From the NCBI GenBank assembly GCA_900547965.1, contig URJE01000013.1, positions 1 through 26,386 of the forward strand: 26,386 nucleotides of DNA, in the 5' to 3' direction. A model generated the notes under the pieces. The model was given only the letters and a program-made list of their open reading frames with translations, did not search any database and was not told the DNA's origin. How positions within the stretch are numbered: the stretch's first letter is position 1; each line of letters starts with the position of its first letter. Shown here piece after piece: positions 7,065-19,000 of the stretch. A program made the translations under genes and the position numbers. The stretch is from an uncultured Eggerthella sp. GTDB taxonomy: Bacteria; Actinomycetota; Coriobacteriia; Coriobacteriales; Eggerthellaceae.

Positions 7065-10000
7065 GCAACTGAAGCGGCACAGGAATATGCGTCCGCCGAT
7101 GGCGGCGATTCTGCTGCTACGGGCACTGATTCCATCCTCGATTCCAGTTCAGGCGCCGCACAAGGCTCCAGCTCCGAGAACAGCACGGATTCAGCTGATC
7201 CCACCGATGCCGGCACTTCTTCTGGCTCTGTCGATGGAGCGAACGCCACGGTTGCGGGCAATGGTTCGACGGCAACGGATCCCTCGCACAATGCCGATGC
7301 GAGCCAGCAGAACAATGCCGCAACTGCCCAGGATGAAAGCCGGAAACAAGCTCTTGAAAAGACCGAATGGACCAATCAGTTTTACGCCCTTAAACTGGCG
7401 TCCAAAGGTCTTGTGGTGGACCCTGTTGCCCTAAAGGATTCGCTTCAGCAGGCTTCCAGCCAAAGCAAGGTAACCGAAGCCCCATCCCAGTCCGAAAACG
7501 CAGAGGGCGAGAAGCAGGCAGTCCAGCTTCTCGCGAGCATCCCTGCAAGCTTGGACCTTTCGTTTGAGCTTGATGCTTCCAAATGGAACCGTGCGGATGC
7601 CGGTGCCGATGAATCCGCGCCAGCGCATGATGCTGTGGTTCCAGCTGACTGGTTCACCCAGGCGTTGCCCGAGGGTTTTGCGGTTCAGGATGAAACCGCC
7701 AAGTTCGACGTGTTTCAGAACGATGATGGGGGCAACGCCACTACGGTGAAGATCGCCACGGCTTCATGGAGCAACGGGAAGTTCAAGTTCGAGTTCTGCG
7801 CTCCGGTCGATACCGTCACGGGCAAACCCGCCCTTGACACCGAGGCTACCGCAGTAGAAGTCAACACGGAAGGCGCCACGCGCACTGTTCTGTCTGCCAG
7901 CGTGAGCGTTCCCGTTTCCTTCGACTCCCAGCTTGCCCAAGACGACGAGAGCGAAATCGATTGGGAGCTGCAGCAAGGTGCGCCCGACGATCGATCCGTC
8001 AAGCTTTCCATTCCCTCTAAGGCGACGCTTGCCTTTATGGCGGGACTTGCTAATACGCTTGGTGGCGAAGGAGTGCCTGCTGCCGTGTCCAATGCTGGCG
8101 ATGCTGCCGCGCTGGTCGATTCCGAGACCTTTCTTTCTTCCGAGCGTGGGGGCAAAGCAGAATTTACCACGGTGTGGGCCGACGGCAATTCTGCCATGCG
8201 TCCTTCCGCCAGCCAGCTCATGAACAATTACGAGTATCGGATCTATTTCCAGGTTGAAGGCGACGACAAGCAGTATTGTCTCACCCAAACCGACGATGCG
8301 GGCAACAACGTTCTTTCGGAAGATGCCAAGCGCCTGCTGGGCATGACCCAGGAACAATTCGAGGCGTTGCGGGATCCTGGCAATGATCGCATCATTCAGG
8401 TAAAGCAAACGCAGACCAATACGTATTCCGTTTCTGCGAATGAATTGTATTCACAGGTTATAACCAAAACCCTCCTTCGCGACGATGAGGGAAATCCTGC
8501 TCTTGATGAAGACAAGAATCCTGTCTATACCCAGACCGCCAAGAACATCACGTGGGCAATCAAACACGAGGGCTTTAATTGCGACGACGTTGTATATAAC
8601 AATGCCTACGTGGTTGCCTCTCGGGATCGTTACCCCAGCTACGTTACCGACACCCAAGAAGTGTTACAGCTTCTTGGCGATGTTACGTTCAATTTGAGCC
8701 TGCATATCGGTGACGAGGCAAACGAGCTTGCCGCCATGTCCGACGATGAGCGCATGGAGAAATGGTTTGAAAAATGGGGTGTGCTCTCTTCCATCATCAC
8801 CCAAAAGGTGAAAAACGGTGTTGTTGTAGAAGAGCTGGTGCAGAAGGGGAGCGAAGGCAAAGACGGTGAATTCTATAAAGCCATCACGACTGGCGGCCTG
8901 AAGTTGAGCATCTCCGACGATGGTGAATCAGGTGCGCTCGGTCCTGCTCGTTGGCCTCTGTATTACCCCGATGGATCGACGTTGGTCTATAGCTTCAAGC
9001 AAGACGAAGAGAAGCACACCACCACGATCGACAACGGTGACGGTACAAGCTCAACCTATACCGATTCCTACCAGGTAACGTACAACAACGCCAATACGCC
9101 GAATTACGGTTCGGATGTTTCTGCGGCATACAACAATGGCACGGTATCCGTCATCCACAGGGGCACCACGCGTGTTGATTTTACGAAGAAGTGGCTCGAC
9201 GACGATGCTTCTGCGCGCCCTGACACCAACTACACGCTGTGGCGCTATTCCGCTAAAGACGGGGAAGGCCCCGATACCGCATCCCAAGTAACCGTGCGCG
9301 AAGATGGTGGTGCGTATATCTCCATCAGCCTTACGGCGGAACAGAGTAGAAATGCCCCCGATGGCACGATAGACCTGGGTGCTCTCTTGCGCAGCAAGTA
9401 TAAAGATGTATCCACCGCCAAATACGATCCTGCTGGTTATCCCTATGTGTACTTCCTGCGCGAAGATGCGCCGGCGGGTTATGAGCGCCTGTTTGGTTCC
9501 GGTGTCGATGCCGAAGACGGTACGGTTACGGGCGATACTGCGCCGAACTACTACAATGACGACTTTTCTGGCAAGGTCGATGCCACCCAGGACTTCGTCC
9601 GCGCCGAGGGTGACAAATCGGTGTATTCGGGCGGCACTATCATCAACCGTCGCTCCGAGACAACCACGGCTGAACTCACCAAGACCTGGGACGCAGCATC
9701 TTTCCAGGATCAGATTGCCGATATATCGGTGACGTTCAAACTCGAGCGAATTCTGAAGAAGCACGCCCGTTTCGATGAGAATCTAGGCTATTGGGTGGCA
9801 AACGGCGACAGCTACACGTTTACCGACCCCGATACGGGGGAAACCAATGAATTTCCGTATATCTTCTCATACTGTGAAGACGTTCCTTTCGGGGATCAGA
9901 ACAAGACGGTCACCGGTTGGACTGCGGAAAACCTTACGCAAACAGTGAGTTCTCAAGTACCCCGTTTCGATGCAAACGGCGAGGAATGGGTCTACCGTTG

Positions 10001-13000
10001 GAGCGAGTCCTACGTCGAAAAGCCGGATTCGTTCAGCTTCTTTGCCCAAGACATCGATCATGCAACCGGTCAGAGCCTTATGACGGGCGTGTTTGCGGTA
10101 CTGTCTTCCATTACCGATGCGTCTGGCAAGCAAGTTCCGCTCGTTTTCGAGGGCCGCTACGACAAAGAAAAGGGCGTGCTGGTAAATAAGTACATAGACC
10201 AGACCACTGCCCGTGCAGAAAAGTACTGGTGGAGCGAGGGTTCAGGCGAATATACGCAGGACACGAGCAACCTTGGTTACCATGCCAAGCCGGTCAGCGT
10301 CACGCTTACGAGGAACGGTAGTGCCTTGCATCGGTTCATCCTGACTGGCACTGCACAAGACGAACCGACCAAGGTTACCCTTGATGACGGAACTGTCTTC
10401 TCCTACCAGGAGACCACACCGTGGAACATGGATTTCACCGGCCTGCCCAAGTACGATGAAAACGGTGCCGAATACACCTATATGGTTATGGAGGGCAGCG
10501 AGGGCTACGTTCGTCAGCACGAGTACCATCACAACTACAAAGAGGACCCCGACGATCCTTTCGCCGATGGGATCCCGAATCTCACGAAAATCAAGAACAG
10601 GCCCGGCGATGACGCCTCCATTGTGAGGGTAAGCAAAACTTGGAGCGATGGCGGCAACACATCGGCACGTGTGCCTGTGAGGGTGGGTGTCTTTGCGGCC
10701 CATGATATCGAGAGGGACGGTCAGATCGTATATGCCAAGGATCAGAAGATCGGCGACACCATGCTGTTTGAGGATAACGGCTGGTATTCCGAGCTCCCTA
10801 TCGGGGTTGGTGGACTTGACCAGGATAAAGATGTCTACATTCGCGAGCTTTCGGTTGACGATGCACAAGATGCGGACGGCAACTACCAGGTGCTGACCCG
10901 CGATGAAGTTGCATCTGGAGCCGCTGGCGCTGAGTTTCAGCAATTTCTGATCAACTGGGCAGATACCAATCCGGACAATCCGTGGAACGAGCGTATGGTT
11001 GTCCCCTCCGACGACAACCTGGGCTATGCCTTCGATGTTTCTTACGGTAAAAACGATTCGCTGAATTCGCTCGAGGTAAGCAACAGGCGCGTTGGTGTGG
11101 TGGATGTTACCGCCAATAAAACCTGGACGGATCAAGGGTCTAGCCCCAGTAACCGCCCAGAAGCGAGCTTCATGCTGTCCTCTTCGCGCGAAGGCAATGT
11201 GTTCCATGCAGATGAGAACGGTGACGTGTACGTAAACGTGGGGGATTCGGGTGTTAACGAAAAGCGCTACGTGTACGCTTCTTCCGATTTATCCTCGAAA
11301 ACGATATACAACGTCAAAACCGATCCTGCCGATGTTTGGCTTGCTGACAAGGACGGCAATAAGGTCGGCAACGAGGGTGCCAAGCTCTGCGTGCGCATAG
11401 ATAGCACTGCTTCTGATTCTCAGGTGCAATTCGCCACGTTGCCGAAATACGATTTGGCAGGCGCCGTAGTTGACTGGACGGTCGAAGAGGCTTGGCTTGA
11501 GGACTCTGCCGACTATGCCTCTTCCGAGACGGATCGCACCATGTCCTACGATTCGAAATGGCATTTCGCCGATTCGATCGATGTGACGTACAACAATAAG
11601 CGCGTTCAGACCAAAGACGTTACCTTCTTTACCAAATGGTACGACGGATATGTGAACGAGCAGGTTCGGCAGCGTCCCGATGTGTATCTTACGGTTTGGC
11701 GCCAGGTCTACGAATATGATGCTCAGGGCAATTTGGTTATGGACAGCAATGGCTATCCCAAAACCACGCTCGAAAAGGTAACTATCCCCGATGCCTACAC
11801 GTGGGAATCGATAGACGATTACAACCGCAAGGCAACTATCAAGAACTTGCCCAAGTACGATAGCCATGGCAAGGAAATCGTATATTACGCAAGCTTTTCC
11901 ACCAGTGTTCCTGGCTCTTCAACGGCAAATCTTGACTACGGTGAACCGTGGTATACCTTCAGCGCCAACGACGAAGACCCAGGCAATTCCAAGTGGGACG
12001 AGGCAAGTGATGAGGTTGCAGCGGCTAAGCGCACCGAGGTCGTAGGCGAAGATGAGCAGGGTAGTACGGTAGACGCGATCCGCGAAGACGGCACCTTGAA
12101 CTATCGGATTGCCAATTCCTACTTCGCCGAGGGCGAAAAGCACTGGGCAAACATGCCGTATGGCTTCAATGATGTCGATTTACCTGATATCTCGGTGTAC
12201 CTGCAGCGTAGGCTCGCAAATGGTTCTTACGATGAAGCCGGCGTATGGCAAAAGGGCGATCCTGTTGCCTGGAGCGACCTGGTCATAACCGAAACCGAAG
12301 ACGGCGGCTACGCTGTTCAGCGCGTGGATAGCGCTGCATCGGCGCAAGGCGTCGCTGATGGCAAAACTGCTGTTGCGTGGACGAAAAAGCTGACGAAAAA
12401 CGATCAGGGCTATAGCTATTCCCTTACCCAATATGGCGAAAACGGTGATGGCATCGAAGCTTCTGCCGAAAACGACCTGCCGAAATACGACAGAAACGGT
12501 CATCTCTACGAGTATCGCGCCGTTGAGGTGATCGATGGTTTGGCGAATAAGCCAGGTGGCTTTACGGTAGACGATCTGACGAGCACTCCTGCTGGTTCTG
12601 CCGCAGGCAAGGTGTATCAGGTGTTCCAGGGCATGCCCGGATCTTCCCTTATTGCCAACTTCTATGCATCGGAGAAGGGCAAGCTTACGGTAAAGAAGCT
12701 CTATAACAGGCTTGACGCAGGCGACAAGGTTCCCGATACCACTTTCACCCTGTACCGCTACTACATCACGAAGGACGGTACTAAAAGCAATGCACAGCCT
12801 GTGGCAACGCACACCCTTTCGGCGGGTGATATTGCCCTGAGCACTGGTGCTGATGGCGCGACAACGGGTGAGGGAAGCTACACCTTCGACAATGTGGATA
12901 TTTACACACCGTCAGGCGAATACTGGGTGTACTACATCGTTGAAGATTCGGTTGATGGCTACGGCACCCTTGTGGCCAAGGGCGACAAGACCTTTGCCGA

Positions 13001-16000
13001 TACCTCTGATTTCACCTGGGGCAGCTTCGTGGGCAATGGCATTGCCTCGACCGATCTCGAGGGACCAAGCCTTCTTGATTCAGGCACATTTGCGCAACCT
13101 TCTGCCACTGCTGTGGCGAACGACACCACGCCTGATGTCACGTTCCAGAACTCGTATTACCCTGAAGATGCAACTGTTTCGCTGCAGGGCAAGAAAACCT
13201 GGCAAGACCAAAGCAACGCTTTCGGCATCCGACCAGAGAACATCACCCTTGAGGTAACACGTTCCTATCAAGACGGCACGCCCGATTCCCAGGGTGAAGC
13301 TGCGGGGCTGGTTGGCTTTGCCCTGGGCGCATTGGGCCTTGGCTCCGATGCCTCTAAGGGAATCATCCATCTGCAAAGCGATGATCCTGCCGCTGCGAAC
13401 TACCTTTCATGGGATAAGGATTCCCAAACCGATGCCTGGGTTTACACCATTTCGAACCTGGAGGAGTACGCGCCTGATGGGAAGCCTTGGCACTATACGG
13501 TTAAGGAGATTCCGGATACGAACTCTAAGTATCTTGTTTCTGCCAATGGCGGCACGGTCAATGCCGACAACCATGAATCCGATGCGCCCGTTCCCGTTCC
13601 TCCGATTGTCAACTACCTTGACACGGAGCTTACTGTTTCAAAGGTTTGGAAGGATAACGAAGACCTCGACTGGAAGCAGCGCCCTGATGTGACCGTTGCT
13701 TTGCAGGCAAAGGTCGACGATGGCGAGTGGGGCGAAGCCGGTACTGTTCTAAAAGACCAGCTTGGCATCGTTGATGGCGGGGGCAATGCCCTTACCAGCT
13801 TCATGTACAAGGGCTCCGCGCAGGCATTTGAGCAGACTTGGTCTGCGAAGGAGGCGGACAACCAAGGCAAGAGCGAGTACTCGTATACCTGGAAGCAACT
13901 GCCTGCGCAGGCAAAGGGCGAAGATGGCACCATCCACACCCTTGCCTGGCGCGCAGTCGAGAAAAAGCTGGTATACAACGCTGGTTCGAGCAACGAAAAG
14001 GTTGTAGAGGTTGCCTCTCCTGATAACGATGGCACATACCGCAGCTATTACCCCTATCAACCCTCGCAGACTTCTTCTTTGAATGTGAATGGCCAGGGCG
14101 TAACAGAGTGCATCTCCACCATAACGAACACCCTCGATGCGACTGCGATTACGGCGAAGAAAACCTGGATCGACAACGACAACGAGTGGGTAACGCGCCC
14201 CGGCACGAACGCTGCAGGCGATGGCTGGTCTGTTACCTATGCGGTGCAGCGCTCCACCACGCCCGGTGATAGCAATTCTTGGAAATGGCTGTCCGAGTAC
14301 GGCGCCGATATCGGTAACCCCTTTGCCAACGACGCAGGCGAGCTCGCTTCTTCCTTGCTGAAGGCGACCATTTCAGGTACGGGCGCCGATGCGACGGTAA
14401 CGTTCAAGAACCTGCCCAAGACAGATGTCGACGGCAAGGAATACACCTATCGCCTTGTTGAAAAGGTTGTTGGCAGCTACAAGGTGGAAGGCACGCTTGT
14501 GGCCTCGAGCGCCGATGGCAAGGTTCAGCTGGTTGCCGTGGGGGTTGGCGCAAATGCTCCTGGTGTGTCTGGCCAGACCTTTACCAACACTCTGAATACG
14601 GTGGACGTATCGGGTACCAAGCGCTTCAACGACTATGGCACAGGCTTTGCGCCCACGACGCTTGACCAGGTTCAAAGCTCGGTAAAGCTCAAGGTTCAGC
14701 GCTCTCTTGACGGTTCGGCGTGGAGTGACGCTGAAAAGGATGACGGTACTGCGCCCCAGGCTGAGTGGGCTATGGGTGAAAACGGCGCCTGGACATTCAA
14801 GTTCTCCTCGTTGCCCTATGCTGATCAGGCGGGCAATGTGTATCAGTACCGTGTGGTCGAGGTGAGCGATGGAGCTTCGGGCTTCTTCGATAGCTATGCC
14901 GACGATGCCAGCGTGGACAAGGCTACAGGTGACGTCACAACTGCAACCATTACCAACACGGCGACGCGCTTCACCATGGACAAGATCGGCGACAAGTCCA
15001 CGGGTTCCGACGGCGAGCTGTTGAATGGCGTTGTGTTCGATCTTGTGCGAGACGGGAAGACGTTCGCTTCATGGCAGCGTGACGAGCAAGGTGTTGTTTC
15101 TAGCACGGTGTGGCATGGCGGCAGGGCATCTGGCAGTACCGATCCCGGCGTGGCTATGACCGGCGACAATCAGGGCTTCTTGGTTGGCCTCCCTGCAGGC
15201 ACCTATACCGTGAAGGAAACGAAGACCCCTGCGGGCCACGTCCAGGCTGCGGATTTCCAGATCCTGGTTTCTGCCGATGGCGCTGTGACGTTGAGGTCGG
15301 GAGGGAAATATGCCCAAGCCTCGGCAGGCCCTGATGGCGTTGTCTGCGTTTCGGTCGTTGATGCGGTGACGCGAGGCAAGGTGGTGCTGCACAAATTCTA
15401 TGATCATGGCAGCAACAAGGCTGCCGTTGCGAATATGACGTTCGACTTGTACAAGGGTGCCTACGATGATAATGCTGCCAATGGCGGCGGTGTCCTTATT
15501 GCCACGGGCATCACTACAGGGGATGATGGCACTTGGTGTTCGAGCGAAGACGAGATGATGTCCTATCAGAACGTCAACGAAGCTTTCGGCGAGTTTGCCA
15601 AGTATTACAAGCGTGCAAGCGACGGTCTTCCTTTGGGCGACTACTACTTCGTGGAAACGAGCACATCGAGCAACACTGTCAATGCGCTCGGTAGGGTATT
15701 CTCATTCCAGGTTGAAGACAACAAAACCAGCCAGCCTAACGTGAAGGTCGAAGCGGAAAACGATGAGTTTAATGCATCGGCGCAGTTGAAGAAAACCAAC
15801 TCGGAGACTGGCGAGCCCGTCTCGGGAGCAAAGTTTGCCCTAAAGCGTGATAACGGCACCTTTAGTGGTGAGCTTATTGCTTCTGACCTCAGGTCCGGCA
15901 CGGAGTATGCCTTCGATGCCACCGCCTCCAAGGTTGAAGCCTCGAAGGCCACCGATGCTGGTGTGCTCAAGCTTACCGGCTTGAAGAAGGGCAGCTATAC

Positions 16001-19000
16001 CCTTACCGAAATCGCGAACACCGGTTACGACCTGAGCGGCACGGCGCCAATCAACTTCACGGTAATAAACGAAGACAACGGAAAGGCCCTTTCGCTGGGC
16101 ACCGATGGCGAGCTTGTTAATACGCCGCTGCATGGTTCGATCAACTTGGTGAAGGTCGACGCCTCCGATAACCGCCGGGGCGTCGACGGGGCGCGGTTCA
16201 CCCTTCAGAAGAAGGGCGCCGATGGGCGGTGGGCCGATGTGGCTTACGGCCTTTTGACGGGTAAGGGCTACCGTGCTGCGGTGGATGCCGTGGGCGCCAT
16301 CACTGCTGTTTCGGAGGTTGATGCCGTAAGCGGTGTCGCGTCAAAAGCGGGCGAACTGAGTGTAGAGAACCTGCCGTGGGGCATCTATCGTTTCGTAGAG
16401 TCAAAGGCCGCTGACGGCTATGTGGGCAAGGTTGATGGCAGCTGGCCCATCTCGAATGAGATGGAGATCAAGGCCGATAACGTTCAGGCTTCATCGACGG
16501 TGCCGCTTCATGCCGGTCAAATCGCTAACAGCCAGACAGATCTTGTTATCTGGAAAACCGATAAGAACGGTTCGGTTCCTTTGAAGGATGCCGAATTCAC
16601 CATTGTGCCCAATGAAGGTTCTTCATTTGTGGACGGATCTGCTTCCAAGGCGTTTGCCACGGACACCACAGGCAAGGCGCTGCCCATCGACGGTTCTTCT
16701 TCGCTTGCGGGCCAACTTATTGTGGGCAACAGCTACACAATCACGGAAACCAAGGCCACGAATGGCTATTCGTTGCCTTCACCTGCTTCCATCGTGATCA
16801 CGATCGGCGATGATGGCGCTGCTCGTATCGTGACGGAATCGGCAACGGGGAACTGGGAAATCCAAACCAGCGGCTCTGTGAGCAACGTTCTGGTCAAAGA
16901 CGATGCAACGAGTGTCATCTTCTATAAGCAGGACGAAAATGGCAAGCCGCTTGCCGGTTCCGAGTTCAAGATAAAGGGCGCGTTCAGCGACGGCAGCACC
17001 GAGAAAACGGTTGCTCTCGATGGGGATATGGCCAAATTCGTGGCAAGCGGGCTGTTCATTGTGGGTGAGACCTACAGCATTGAAGAGGCAAAAGCGCCTG
17101 CGGGATACGAGAAGCTGCCCGCCGGGCAGTTCAAGATAAGCGACGCCGGCACCGTCGAAGCGGTGGGCACGGTTCCTGCTGGCTGGACTATCGCCGACGG
17201 CGGTGCGGTGGTTGTTGCCAAGGATGCGCCTATCGAGGTTTTCCTTAACAAGAAGAGCACCAGTGGAATAGATGTTGCCAACGCAACATATCAGATCTCG
17301 GGCAAGTTCCGTGGCGCAGACGGACAGCCCCAGCAGGATGTCAGGACCTACACCACGGCAACCACTCAGGTTTTGAAGGGTGCGGTGAAGGTGGAAGGCC
17401 TTATCGGCGGCGAAACCTACACCATCAAGGAGACGGCATCTCCTGCCGGCTATGTGTTGGACGGCACCGAGTTCACGTTCACCGTCAAGGACGACGGCAC
17501 GGTTGTTGCGGGCTCTTCGGATCAACCCGCAGCCAATGGCGCAGCGACTACGAGCCAGGACTCTTATCGCAACACTGGCTATTCCATTGCCAATCGCGAT
17601 ACGGTAACCATTACCCAGACCGATGCTCCCGTTCGGTTGGGTTTGGCCAAGCGGGGAAGCAATACCGGGGAACAACAGCTCTCCGGTGCTGAATTCACTA
17701 TTGAGGGCAAGTTTGCCAAGGACTACACAAGCGGCGTTGCCGAGCAGAAGACCTACCAGCGAATGAGCGTGAGCGACATCTCTTCGCTGCGCTTCGTGGC
17801 GGGCGAAACCTATTCCATCACCGAAACCAAGGCGCCTGATGGCTACGAGCTGATCCAGGGAGCCTTCACGTTCACCGTGTCAGAAGATGGCAAAGTGTAC
17901 GAAGGGGGAGCGAACGATCAGGGTATCTCGAACGGTCAGTACCTGCTGTACGGTGACTATTTGGGCTTCGTTGCGGTAGACAACCCCATCGAGGTAACGC
18001 TTTCCAAGTACGGCTCCGACAAGGGCGATAATAGCGCTGATTCCGCAATTTCTGGTGCCACGTTCCGCATAAAGGGCGTGTTTGCCGACAGCGCGGAAGC
18101 AGGCGAAACCGAGCGCGTGTTCACGATGGACGCTGGCTCGTATTCCCTGCCTGGATTGATTGCGGGCAACGCCTATCAGCTGTGGGAGGCATCTTCGCCT
18201 GCTGGCTACAAGCAGATCAAGGGTACGCTTTCTTTCATGGTGAATGCCGATGGCACCATCGATCAGGTGAATGCCGAGGGCGCTTCGTTTGAAAACGGCA
18301 CGATGGGCATCGAAGACGGTAAGGTTTCCATCAAGGCTGTCGACGACCCGGTTGAGCTTACCATCGTGAAAAAGGACGAGTCTGGCCAGAATGCGCTTTC
18401 GGGTGCTGTATTTGGCGTGACGCCGGTTGGTGGCTCTGCATTTGCCGACGGAACGACGGGGGAGAAAACCCTTGCTGCCACCGACGGCGATGGTAAGACG
18501 TCTCTTCCGGGCCAGCTTGTGGTGGGCGGCAAGTACGAGATCTCGGAGTTTGTTGCGCCTGCGGGCTACAAGCGCGTTGCGCAGAAGCTCACGGTCCAAG
18601 TGACATCCGATGGCCAGTTGAAAGCAGTGGGCAGCGTTCCTGCGGCGTTCAAGTCCGAAAAGGCGGGCTCGGGTTCTGCCGCCATCACCGTATTCACGGG
18701 CGATGTGTGGAACAGCCCCACCAAGATGTACATCCAGAAGAGCTCGGCAACCGATGGGCTTTGGAGGCTTGCGGGCGCAACGTACCAGCTGACGGGTGTT
18801 TTTGCCGATGGTTCCAACCAGCGCACACTTACCACTGACAAAAACGGCATGGCCGAGCTTGATCGCGCGCTGCTGATTGCCGATGGCGCAACTGAGTACA
18901 CGCTGAAGGAAACGGTTGCTCCTGAGGGCTATGCGCTCAATGCGGCAGACTTCGTGTTCACGGTGTCAACCGATGGGTCCATCGTTGCGAAGGGCGAAGC

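Noticed and set aside
6725..7072. A 115-codon plus-strand open frame before the adhesin
   Set aside because: It overlaps the signal-peptide region in another frame and its composition is not protein-like.
7380..9170. Thioester-type adhesin domain in the N-terminal region of the giant protein
   Set aside because: I found no Cys-Gln pairing motif of the kind expected, so the region is left as unknown fold.
16779..17675. A 298-codon minus-strand open frame inside the adhesin gene
   Set aside because: It is the complement of a strongly biased coding region, is Arg/His-rich with no recognisable domain, and lies wholly within a clearly real gene. Several similar ones occur (for example 10242-11207 and 20142-20948).
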